A stretch of 64,000 bases of DNA from assembly GCA_963691705.1 (NCBI GenBank), contig OY829539.1, forward strand, positions 9,736,501 to 9,800,500, written 5' to 3'. Source of the DNA: Viola odorata. Lineage: Eukaryota > Streptophyta > Magnoliopsida > Malpighiales > Violaceae. Each line of letters starts with the position of its first letter. The first letter of the stretch is position 1. The notes beneath the pieces were generated by a model, which was not told the origin of the DNA, did no database searches, and saw only the letters and a list, made by a program, of their open reading frames with translations. Below, in pieces: positions 11,751-22,111 of the stretch. The translations under genes were made by a program, and so were the position numbers.

Positions 11751-12953
11751 ATGGAAGACAAAGAATCCTCAATCTGCAAGGATATCCCATCCCTCCTCTC
11801 CTCCTTTGTCGACACTTTCGTCGATTTCTCCGTCAGCGGAGGCCTCTTCTTACCCTGCCAAGATCCAAAACCCCCAACAACCCCTCCTCCTCCCGAAACC
11901 ACCGTTCCTCTTCAGACCAGGCATCCTGCGCCCCAGCGTCTTGTCGCAATTGGTGATCTTCACGGCGACCTCGGAAAATTCAAGCAGGCGTTGAGACTCG
12001 CCGGATTAATTGATGGGTCTGAAAAATGGGCTGGTGGGTCTGCCACGGTTGTCCAGGTTGGTGACGTGCTTGACCGCGGCAGCGAGGAGCTCAAAATCTT
12101 CTATTTTCTCGAGAAATTGAAGGCGGAGGCTGCCAAAAGTGGAGGTAAGCTGATTACTATGAACGGTAACCATGAGATTATGAATGTGGAAGGTGATTTT
12201 AGGTATGTGGAGAAGGCTGGGTTGGACGAGTTTGAGAAATGGGCTTATTGGTATAGTTTAGGTGATACAATGAAAAGTTTGTGTCATGGTTTGGGAAAGG
12301 CAAGGGATATCTTTGAGGGGATTCCTTTGACGTTTCGTGGAGTTAGGGAAGAATTCTATCATGGAATTAGATGTAGGATTGCTGCATTGAGGCCTGATGG
12401 GCCTATTGCCAAGAAATTTCTCATGAATAATTTGACTGTTTTGGTTGTTGGCGATTCTGTTTTCGTTCATGGTGGACTCTTAGCGAGTCATGTCGAGTAT
12501 GGGCTGGACAGGATTAATGAGGAGGTGAGGGAATGGATTAGTGGCCAAACAGGGAAATTTTCACCCGGCTATTGTAGAGGACGGAATGCGGTGGTTTGGC
12601 TGAGGAAGTTTTCTAATGAACAGGAAAAGGATTGTGATTGTGCAGCACTTGAGCATGTGCTCGCCACGATTCCTGGAGCGAAAAGGATGATTATGGGTCA
12701 TACAATTCAGGAATCTGGGATTAATGGGGCTTGTAACAATCGAGCTATTAGGATTGATGTGGGTATGTCTAAAGGGTGCGGTAATGGGCTGCCTGAAGTT
12801 CTAGAGATCAATAGGAATTCAGGGTTGCGGATCTTGACATCAAATCCCTTGAATCATGATAAGAGCAAGTCTTACTTGGAAGATGACAGAAAGGAAGGAT
12901 TTGGGCTCTTGCTTCCACCAAAGGGGCCAAACCAAGTAGAAGTGAAGGCTTAA
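11751..12953 (+). CDS. SLP2: Shewanella-like protein phosphatase 2 (SLP2 type)
   Basis: An intact, intronless 400-residue metallophosphatase. It has the PPP-family signatures in order: GDLHGD (68-73), GDVLDRG (104-110), GNHE (139-142), VHGG (239-242) and GHT (316-318), which bind the two metal ions and the phosphate. The pattern, including HGG in place of the eukaryotic PPP motif, and the lack of a long plastid transit peptide point to the plant SLP2 subgroup of bacterial-like PPP phosphatases; SLP1 proteins carry a plastid transit peptide. Plant SLP2 is reported to be a tyrosine-preferring phosphatase linked to the mitochondrial intermembrane space; that is family knowledge, not visible here. 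The N-terminus has a Pro-rich linker (38-51). The start at 11751 gives the family's usual N-terminus. An AATAAA lies at 13061, about 110 bp past the stop. A damaged partial duplicate lies upstream. Confidence 0.93.
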   Translation: MEDKESSICKDIPSLLSSFVDTFVDFSVSGGLFLPCQDPKPPTTPPPPETTVPLQTRHPAPQRLVAIGDLHGDLGKFKQALRLAGLIDGSEKWAGGSATVVQVGDVLDRGSEELKIFYFLEKLKAEAAKSGGKLITMNGNHEIMNVEGDFRYVEKAGLDEFEKWAYWYSLGDTMKSLCHGLGKARDIFEGIPLTFRGVREEFYHGIRCRIAALRPDGPIAKKFLMNNLTVLVVGDSVFVHGGLLASHVEYGLDRINEEVREWISGQTGKFSPGYCRGRNAVVWLRKFSNEQEKDCDCAALEHVLATIPGAKRMIMGHTIQESGINGACNNRAIRIDVGMSKGCGNGLPEVLEINRNSGLRILTSNPLNHDKSKSYLEDDRKEGFGLLLPPKGPNQVEVKA

Positions 12954-13374
12954 GAGTTTTGGATCTAGACTTTACTAAATACTTGTTGTGGAACCTCCTC
13001 ATTCTGTATTCTTTTCCCAACTGTCGTATGGGAACTAATTATCCTGTAAAGTATTGTGGTAATAAATTGTTGGCATTGGAAATTTGATCAGCAGAAGCTT
13101 GCACAAAGATTTCAAGTTGATTACTTAAATTGAGAATTATGGTGTCTGGTTCTATAATTTGTACAGATGGTAGAGGACTGTTATGTCGTCACCCATTTCA
13201 TCTTCCTTTGTCCCGATGGTAAGATTCAAAGAAAACTGGGGAATACGCAACTTTAGAAACCGCAATATTTCTCAGTATAAATGGTATCACAAATTTTTAT
13301 CTTAAATCCTAGTTCCATGTGTAAAATTAACGGAATCACTTGGGATAGAAGGATGTCATTCTACCAACTGGACA

Positions 13375-16050
13375 TGGTAAGCACAGATTATTGCATGTTC
13401 AGCTGAATATAAAGCATTTTGTTTTGAACAGGTCCTAACCCTGCACCATACCATATGCAAGGAACTTATAAGATGATATGCAAATAGTTGCCCATTGGCC
13501 ATTGCTCTGTTATCCGTCTTTTCCTTGGATTTTAAACAATCTTTAGCTTGTATGCTTTCTGTTTTCGCAGTTGCATATATAGATGCTTTTACTGTCTTCT
13601 TTTAAATCACTGTCGGAGTGAGTACTTGTGCAGCTGGGAAATTGGACGGTACAACCATGGTGTCTCTCAGACTGTTCTATGAAGGTGAGTTAATTTCTTG
13701 AACTTTTCCAAAGCTGAAATGCCCATCTTCTGATTTTCTCTCACCATTAGTTTTTCTTTGACCTCCTCTACAAGCCTCTTCAACCATTGGATTTGTAGTA
13801 ACAAGCCAAATAACCTAAGAAGACCTGCACTTACACTGTTTCATTCGGCGACGAGGTGAGTCACGGTACTATCCCATTTTTTTCTTTACAGAATTTGAGG
13901 TAGCATAAATTGTTCGGTATTGTTCTTCGACTTCCATGCTGCAAGCTGTTGATAGATCAAAGTACTGTACATTCACAGCATCATCCATTGGGGCCTTTTG
14001 TTTGCTTCATTCTTGCTGCTCAGAAAAATGATCGACACTTATACGAGCTGTGCTTAGCTTTCTCTCCATGGAGCTTCCAATTTTCTGGCACAACATACCT
14101 CTAGCCTTCATCATGATTTTACGTTTCATCGGTGAAGATGGACTCGATTCAGCTTAGAATTGCTCGTCACTGCTCAGGTAATCGACTTTAACGCGGTAAT
14201 CTTCTCTCTTTCTCTCTTTCTTTTTTCAACTGTTTGGTTGTTAAGAAAATCTAGGGAAATGAAAAGGGAAAAGTTCTAATTTTGTTTTCCTTTACTACTT
14301 TGAGACAGTAGAGAGGAGCATAAGAAGAAAGGTGATTATTATTCTTTGGGGATTGAGTGTCCTTGTGCAATTAGGGTCTATAATTGGGGATTTTAGGTTA
14401 TATTAGGGTTATTGGAGTTCTTGATGTAATTAGTGCTTTGAATTATAATTATTAATCAAAATTGATTCTGTTCTCTTATCAGCGCTTTCATTTCCTTTTT
14501 TCTTAATTTTCAAGCAGAACTTGTCATGTGCTTTTCTTATTGTCATTTTCACAGGCTAAGTTTTATATTTTGAGGTCCTGCAAGTAACTAACCAAGCTCA
14601 CTGCCCCCAGCTGTAAGCCCCTTTTTAATCTCTTTCAAGTTATTTTATTTTTGTTAATTTTGATTTGATTTTTTGAGTTCAAGTAGGACTTTTGCATTGC
14701 GTATCTATCTTGCTTTGTATATTATGATCTCTTATGAGCTCTGGATTTAGTTGGAATGTTGTCAAGCAATGAATGAGAAAGTGGAATTAGATACGAAAGA
14801 AAATGCTTGTTTACTCCCTAAAAGATGAATTAATTTCAAGTTCTAAGGGTCTTGATTAATTATTGGTTTTCATGTGTCGATTAGAGGATGAATTTCTTTA
14901 ATTTTCCTCCTTTTATGCTGAACTGTTTTCTTTGAAGATTGGGGCATTTTGTCCTATCAAGTTAAGAGCAGTACAATTCCCGAAATTGAGGTACTCAGTA
15001 GTTTCTTTTCTACATTAAGTAAACTAAATCTCTACTGCAATTCATGCCTCAGAGATGTCTTGGTTTCTTAAATTCACAATTCTTATCATGTGTTCATTTG
15101 ATGTTCTTCAGTATGTTGTTTGGCTTTTTCTGTTGAAGATGATTGTTCCACGGGCTTATACCATTACTTCTGCAACTGTAGGTCCCTCCATCTAACATGT
15201 TCTTAGTTATCATAGGGATTAATGTAGAACTGTATAATAGATTATTTCTTGGGGTGTATGCCACAAGTTTTTTGTGGATTTTGATAGAATTCAGTGAGCC
15301 TTATCTGACTCAGGATATTTCCTGGTGCTTGATTATTTTTGTGCACTCGTTGTGAATAGAATTTTATGTTGTTACAACTTTGTTTTGCATATTACAGGTT
15401 TGCAGATGTTCTCAGTATTATGCAGACACAGATTCGTTGATAGTAATGATATGGTTGCTGAGTGCAAAGCTCGTGCTGATATCCCTAATCCTGAAGTAAA
15501 TCTTTTCTCGTCTCTTTTTCTTTTTCCAAAATTTATGATGCGAATGCCAACCTCATTTTGCATTTGTTATTCAGGGCTCTTTGCTTGCTTTTTGGTACTC
15601 TTCCACGATCCACTAGCAAGGGAGCAGCTAGCAACCCAGACTCTAACAGTAAGCACCCTTTACACTTTGATTTTTGCGGGTCATTACTACAAAATGTTGC
15701 TAGTGAAGGTGAAGCAAAACACAGCCATCACTATATGCCCACTTGACTTGCAGTGTGAGATCTATTAATAAACAGTTATTTTGAATTTGTAAGGTTTATG
15801 ATTGGTTGTTTGCTATGCACATATCTCTGAAGTTCCGTAAAGCTGCATATCTGATATTTTAGCTGTTAATTTTTTGGAGCTTGCCAGGAAGAACATTAGC
15901 AAGTGGCAAGCCTTCTGATATCTGAGTACACCAATCATGATATCTCATCTCATTCAGGCCGGTGGTCCGCATTGTCTTTGGTAGATACCTCTGTGCTCTC
16001 GTTAAGTTGACGTGGTTTGAGAAACCTTAAGGCTGTGATTTTACTTGTAA
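13375..16050 (+). other. Possible intron-rich transcription unit, unidentified
   Basis: The region has gene-like texture without a long reading frame: plausible donors (GAAG/GTGAGTTAAT at 13684, GACGAG/GTGAGTCAC near 13856, CTCAG/GTAATC near 14178), acceptors such as TTTCACAG (near 14554), TTGAAG (near 15138) and TTTGCAG (near 15408), and short candidate coding pieces (MDSIQLRIARHCS near 14139; [21 protein letters not shown] near 15406). I do not recognise any product. It could be a gene with small exons and a long 5' UTR, a noncoding transcript, or a decayed pseudogene. Its first 310 bp were duplicated at 8797-11053. Confidence 0.35.
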
Positions 16051-16574
16051 TATTCTCATGTGAAAATTGATGAGCAAAGGATTTCATCAGTATGAAGCTA
16101 TCGTTTCACATATATATCGTTAGTGTTTCGATTTTATCAATTGGATCATTGAACTTTCTTAAATGGACAATCTCCACACTCCATTCATGAATCCCACTCA
16201 TTTCTACTAAAATTGTCATAAACGCCACCCTGTAAGTACATTAAATCCATCTAAAATTAGCTCAAATAGAAATAAAATTGACCTCCATTTTATTTTTTAT
16301 TGTTTATTTCTTAGTTTATAATATATAGAATGGTGACCAATTTTAGTTTATTTTGCGCCAAAATTAGATAGATTTTACATTCATATGTGATATGTATAAT
16401 AATTTTAACGAAAATTAGTGTAACCAATATTTGTGGTATAAAATTATCCAATTCAAAAATTAAAAAAGAGAGAAACAAGGTATACACCCTTAAAAAAAGG
16501 AAAAAAATACTATTAGAAATGTCATCGGTTGCATCGTTATGGACTACAAGCCCAGTAGTATTCCATCAATTACA

Positions 16575-16667
16575 TGGGCTTTTCTATAAAAGCCATAAAA
16601 CCATATAGGCCCATTTGCACCAATTGGATGCTGATGGGAAATTATTAGGGTTTTTCATCTATAAATA
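16575..16667 (+). promoter_or_regulatory. Promoter-like cluster: site II, telo-box, TATA
   Basis: TGGGCT at 16575-16580 and AGGCCCA at 16607-16613 match plant site II motifs on both strands. TTAGGGTTT at 16645-16653 is a telo-box in inverse orientation, and TATAAATA is at 16660-16667. This combination is typical of promoters for ribosomal-protein, translation and snoRNA genes. No open reading frame of note follows in the next several hundred bases. Confidence 0.5.
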
Positions 16668-16699
16668 CACATGAACCCTTCTCTCCAACTCCCGTGCAG

Positions 16700-17908
16700 T
16701 CATCCTCAGCCTCCATCTATTGAATGGAGCTCTCTTCTCGTACAAAATAGTGTTTTCGTGTTCTTTTCTTTTATCTCTTCTGTTTTTCTTTCTCTTTCAG
16801 TATTTTTTCTTTCATGAAATAATGCCAATTTGCAGAGCAAAGGCGTCGAAAATCAAAAAATTTGATTGAAATGGCGTGAGTTGCATTGAAGGTTGGCTAT
16901 ATAAACAAAGCGATTCTCCGTGCCTATCAAATCTCTCTCAATTTTGCTTCAGGCCTCGAACAAGTCGCAACATTCTTCTTTATTTCTCTAATTATATGAC
17001 GTTTTGAGATTGTTTTTTTTCTTCTGCTAAATACACGACGTTGGGTATTTTCCAATACATTTATTGAGTTGATGAACAGTGCATATTTCTCAATTATTTT
17101 GACAAGCTCGTTGTAGTTTTACCTCTATTTTTTTCCGTTTTTTATGGTTCTTTTTTTCGTAAATAATATTTGCATTTTCTAAAATAAATTACCAGGTTTA
17201 TACAAAGGTCGTTAAAAATACGAAATGAGTTTGAGCGTATTCTATTCAATTTCATTTCTAAGTTGAAACAACAAGGCAAGCAAAAGTCTAGTTTGTCAAT
17301 TCCTTGCGACCAAAATTGCATTACCTTTTAAATATCTAAATTTTGCATATTTTAAATATAAAATAAATGATGCTGATAATTAATCGAAGAGTTTGTAAAT
17401 GCAATGCAAAAAATATGAAATACAATTAGATCTCACAAATAAATGCAATTATACACTTTGAGCTTTTATCAAAGATTTAAAATAATTTAGCTAGATATAA
17501 TAATAATTGAAAAGCATAAATTAATTTGCATAAGAAAGAATACTTGAAAACAGAAGATGAAGTTCAAAAACAAAAGAAAATTCAAAAGTTAAGGATTAAA
17601 TAGTTTTTTTCTCTTGATTATCTTTCACTAATGTTCAAAATCATAAATTTTTAATCTAACTAATCATATCTTCTTATCCAAAACGATTACAATTGCAGCC
17701 AAAATAAATCCTATTTAAATTTGAACATGTCTGAAGGAATTTTGCGACCTGGCCTAAAATTCTGCCCGTTGCTTTTGGAAGATTTGTCTCAAGAGTCCTT
17801 CTGTTTGAAATACTTGATTCTTAGTGTAAAAATGCCTTTATTTTTGTGGAACTCTAGTAATCTTTGTAAAAACATGGCAATTTTAAGTCATTTTCCCCAA
17901 AGTTCATA
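16700..17908. other. Intergenic, no gene recognised
   Basis: A pyrimidine-rich stretch (16700-17030) is consistent with a 5' leader and intron downstream of the promoter-like cluster, followed by AT-rich DNA. Short reading frames here (for example 17721-17915) look like chance. Confidence 0.4.
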
Positions 17909-18534
17909 TCTATAGGTAGGGGTGGGTAAATGTTCCGATACCTGAAATTTCAATTTTTCGTCTTGAGTTTTTTTAAATTTTGGATCGAAAATTTCAGGTA
18001 TCAGAAATTCGGGATCCGAAAGTTAATACCCGAAATTAATTTCGAAACGGAACGGGATCCATTTTTGTAATTTTAGGTACCTGAAATACTTGAACTTAGG
18101 GGTTACTAGGGGTAGAGTGGGCATTTCTGATTTCATTTTCTCACCTCTCTCTTCTCTTACGGACACAACAATACAACACCAGTCAATCACCATCTTCTTC
18201 ACCAACACTATCGTCACCAACACCATCTTCACCAGCACCATACTACCAATACCAACACCATCGTCGTCGCCCCCACCACCCAAATTCATCTTACCCCTAC
18301 TCTTACGGATACAACACCAGTCACCATCTTCTTTACCAACACCATCGTCGTCACCCACCACCCAATCTCTCAATCCAACAACCAGTCACCATCTTCATCG
18401 ATTGGTAGGTACGTTACGATCAGTTTCATGTTCTTTTTTAATTCAATCTAGGATTTGAAACAAGTATTGAGGTAACTAACCCTAATTTTAATTTTTTGTT
18501 TTATTAATTAGGAGTTTCAAAAATTCAGAGGAAG

Positions 18535-18894
18535 ATGACTGATAACCTAGGAGATGTGGTAATGGTAGACACACAACAAGCAGAAGCTGCGGTGGCAGTG
18601 GAAAATACACAAACACAACAAACGCAAGCACAAGTTGAAGTTGGAGCTGCTACGGCTACTGTTACAGTCAAGAAAGAGAAGAAAAGGAAAGAGATTGTTG
18701 GAAGATCAGTGGCGTGGAAGCAGTTTATAAAGTACCAAAATGAGGATGGAGAATGGAAAGGTACTTGTATTTATTGTAAAACTGATATTGCATGTGATTC
18801 TAAGTTAGATGATACAAATGGCATGAGAAATCACATGAAAAGGTGTAGGGGATGAACTTCCTTTTAGGTTTGTAGAGGGGGCAGGGTTTAGGAA
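18535..18894 (+). pseudogene. hAT transposase, BED zinc-finger segment
   Basis: The start at 18535 (MTDNLGDVVMVDTQQAEAAV) is followed by a Gln/Ala-rich stretch, a basic KKEKKRKEIVGR segment and the BED finger (SVAWKQFIKY ... CIYCKTDI ... GMRNHMKRC), with the expected C-x2-C and H-x4-C ligands. The frame then ends (TGA at 18853-18855). A shifted frame resumes at once with DELPFRFVEGAGFRN, skipping the linker of perhaps 50 or more residues found in relatives, so a short deletion and frameshift removed it. The segment stops at 18894, where a solo LTR is inserted. Confidence 0.85.
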
Positions 18895-19840
18895 TGATCG
18901 TCTGTCGAGTGCGTAAAAAATAAGTGTATGAATGGATATGAAATAGGGGGAAAATTACAACTTACTCTACTCACAATGAGCTTGTAGATAGCGGTAAGAG
19001 GATTGTCCACAGAAACTCTAGGGAATTGTAGTTCTGGTTTTGACTTCCTCGTCACTTAATTGATTGGTTGTTTTTTGGTAATAAACTGCAAAAGAAAACA
19101 AAACTGGAAAATATGTCTTGGCCAGAGGCTTGGCCAAGACAGGTGGTCAAGATTAAAAACAGTAAAAAAAAGGTTCCCGGTAAGAGCATAAGCGGACTAT
19201 GTTCTTATGATTCGTTCACTGATTCAATGGTGTTCATCTCTGCAGCGCTGCTGTGGATAAGACAGTGCCTAACTCAAGTTTATCCTCGGTTGTCAGTCGA
19301 GGCCCACAATTGTTAGTCAGGTCTAAATTATATTATTCATTTAACTGGGTCTCCCAAGCTAAAATCTGAGTTGTCAGTTCTAAACTTTAACAAGGAAGTA
19401 AATTGTTAAACCAGAAAATAAAGATTATTAAGAGTATTTAGATCTCACGAAAATATAAGAAACATAGCCCTTGAGTTCTTACTAGGAATGATGATCTAGC
19501 CGGACATAATCATGGAAAAAAATGGAATTTTATGTCATCCAAAGGAAAATAAAATCTATAAATTCCAACTAAAAAATACAGAGCAAATTGTCTAAGAATA
19601 GAGAAAGGAGAAGGAGTCGAGTCGAGAGACCAAGTCCCCTTCCTAAGTGGCTTGGTTGTAGCTTATAAAGCCACTATCCAAGCTGTCCTATCTTGACTCT
19701 AACTCTAACAAAATAAAATCTAATTATTACAAATTCAAATTAAAACTAATTGTTCAAATTTAAAACTAAAATAAAATAGCTTTATTGTCCAAATTAGCCA
19801 GATTTTAGACAATAAATCATATGAAATTAACAATCAATCA
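18895..19840 (-). mobile_element. Solo LTR, Athila-like family D, 946 bp
   Basis: It starts TGATCGTCTG and ends CAATCAATCA and is flanked by an exact 5-bp duplication AGGAA (18890-18894 and 19841-19845). Removing it and one AGGAA rejoins the transposase frame (GFRKFMATVQ). It shares terminal blocks with the solo LTR at 27743-29269, including a GATTGTCCACAGA block and a TTGGCCAAGA motif. A CTTACTAGGAATGATGATCTAGC block resembles the conserved CTTTACTAAG block of the Athila-type LTR at 37528, which suggests minus-strand orientation. No internal region or second LTR is present. Confidence 0.88.
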
Positions 19841-19845
19841 AGGAA

Positions 19846-21286
19846 GTTCATGGCTACTGTGCAGAATAGATTTGAAGTGCCTTCTAGGAGCACAATTAGT
19901 AGGTTTTGTTATAAGTTGTATGTTGAGGAGAAGTTGAGATTGAAAGGGTATTTGATGTCTAATTGTGAAAGGGTTTCTATTACCACTGACACTTGGACAT
20001 CCATTCAAAGGATTAACTACATGGTTGTAACTGCTCACTTTATTAAAAAGGATTGGAATTTACAAAAAAAAGTATTGAATTTTTGTCTAATCAATAGTCA
20101 TAAAGGTGATGATGTTATAGGAAAGGCTCTTGAGAAATGTCTGACTGATTGGGGAAATAATAAGGTATTTACAATCACAGTAGTTAATGCTAGCTCAAAT
20201 GACTTAGCTATTGCTTGGATTAGGAAGAGGATGAATCAGTGGGGTACAAGTATTTGTGAGGGAGAGTTTCTTCATGTAAGGTGCATTGCACACATAGTGA
20301 ATTTGATGGTAATGCATAGGCTTACCTCTATGGGAACATCAATCATTAGGATCAGAGAGGTAGTAAGGTACATTAGACAGTCTCCATCTAGACTGTCTAA
20401 GTTTAAGGAATGTGCAGAAAGAGAGCATGTTGAGTCTAAAGCATTGTTGTGTTTAGATGTGTGTACTAGGTGAAACTCCACCTATTTGATGTTAGAGTCT
20501 GCTTTGAAGTTTGAAAAGGCCTTTGAGGCATATGAGGATGTGGATCATTTCTACAAGATTGAGCTTGAGATGAGGGAAGAAAAAAGAAAGAATAAAGAAA
20601 AGCAGAAATCAAATGATGTTGATTTGGCTGATATTCTGACATTTGATGATGATGAGGAATATCTAGAGGATGATGGTGTTGAATATGTCATGAACATGGA
20701 GAAAGGATATAGAACTGATGGTGGTGGAGGTGGCGTACCAAGAGAAGGCGATTGGGTGAATGCAAGAAGATTATGTCAAACTTTGAGGTACTTTTATGAT
20801 TTAACTTCCTTTGTGTCATGGTCTAAATATGTTACTGCAAATGCTTATTTTGATCAAGTTTCTAATGTGACTTCTATGTTGAGAGGTTGGGAGAGGAGTA
20901 ATGACATAGAACTTAAGAGATTGACAGTAAAGATGCATGAGAAGTTTGATAAGTATTGGGGTAATGTGGGTAAGTTTAATTCTCTTCTTTATATTGTTGT
21001 TGTGTTTGATCCAAGAAAGAAGATGGATTATGTAGCATTTGCTCTAATAGATGTGCATGGGGATATTGTTGGGAAAGAGTTGGCAGATAAAGTGAAGAGG
21101 GATACAGAAAAGTTATATGTAAGGTAATGAGAGTTGTATAAGAATAGAAAAGATCATAGTGTTGTAGGTGAAACTTCTTTGGATAAGAGAGGGTCTAGTG
21201 GAAGTCAGATGCAAGAAAGTTGTGTAGACATAGCTTCTGAGTTGATCAGTGCTAGAGAAGAAAGGTTTAAGAGGTTCAAGGAAGCT
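19846..21286 (+). pseudogene. hAT transposase, catalytic-core segment
   Basis: The core continues from the BED segment: SRSTISRFCYKLY, TTDTWTSIQRINYMVVTAHF (first catalytic Asp), then VVNASSNDLA where hAT transposases have V-D-N-A, so the second catalytic Asp is Val here. The RCIAHIVNL block follows. A TGA at 20474-20476 stands where the family has Trp (CTR-W-NSTYLMLESA), and the frame then runs to 21124 through the Asp/Glu-rich insertion and the LLYIVVVFDPRKKM block. TAA and TGA codons at 21125-21130 break it again, before an open stretch reaching the retrotransposon A insertion at 21287. It is inactive on several counts. Confidence 0.88.
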
Positions 21287-21291
21287 AATGG

Positions 21292-22096
21292 TGATGCGAT
21301 CACACATGGCTTCATTTCGGTGATGAATGAGCACACATTCAGAGGCCAAGAGACATGCCTAGAGTCACCAAAAGTAGGCGAGATTCATGCCAACCCGAGG
21401 CCACCCGCGTGGCCGAGTTTCCTTCACCAAAAGTTTGGCATTTTTGGAAGCAGCTGGCGTGATCACGTTATATGCTAGGCGTGATCACGATATCGTGTGC
21501 TCGGATTAGCGAAAACCTTCTATTTTGGGCATGATCACATTATCTGCTAGGCGTGATCACGCTATTCCCTCGTTAGAAATCCGAAACTATGTTTTAGACC
21601 TCATTTTGAAGCTCCTATAAATAGCTTCCTACTTCATTTTCTGTAATGAGTTTTTGTCAAGCGTTTATTTCTAGAGTTGAGAGCACTCCTCCCTCTAAAC
21701 ACCAAGAAATCAACTTGTGAGGATCAAGCCTTGGAGATTTCTTGATCCATTACAAGTAAAACTCCTTTTAATTTTCTTTTGTATTGGATTGAATGAATAT
21801 TTGGGAATATTTGATTTCTTGAATATCTTAGATTTCCACTTGGAGGATGATTAATATAAGTTGAGTTGATTGTTCTCTTATTGATTGATTGTTTCTAATT
21901 GAATTTTAGGCACAAATCATTCCTTAAATTGCCCAGAAATTCACCAAATTCCGTTGCACTTTTCTCCATCTTTTCCAACTCCGATTCTCCATTTTCCTTG
22001 CGTTTCTTTACACAATTTTGGTCGAGTTTTGTTAGTAAAATCAAGCTAGATCCATTGACTTGACATGACTCAATAAAAAGAGCTCGGATCGCATCA
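21292..22096 (+). repeat. 5' LTR of retrotransposon A
   Basis: 805 bp with TG...CA ends. It contains four copies of a TGATCA-centred palindrome (CGTGATCACG or near) at about 21457, 21480, 21529 and 21552, and a TATAAATA at about 21617-21624, likely the TATA box. Coding frames crossing it are chance. Confidence 0.85.
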
Positions 22097-22098
22097 AG

Positions 22099-22111
22099 TG
22101 GTAGCGGAGCC
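22099..22111 (+). other. Primer-binding site of retrotransposon A
   Basis: TGGTAGCGGAGCC begins two bases after the LTR. It resembles the initiator-Met primer site (TGGTATCAGAGC) with changes. The same variant follows the LTRs of elements B and C. Confidence 0.6.

Noticed and set aside
18090..18458. 122-codon Thr/Ser/Pro frame upstream of the BED-type hAT transposase
   Set aside because: It is a CACCAAC-type simple repeat in the hAT leader and is followed by the real start at 18535.
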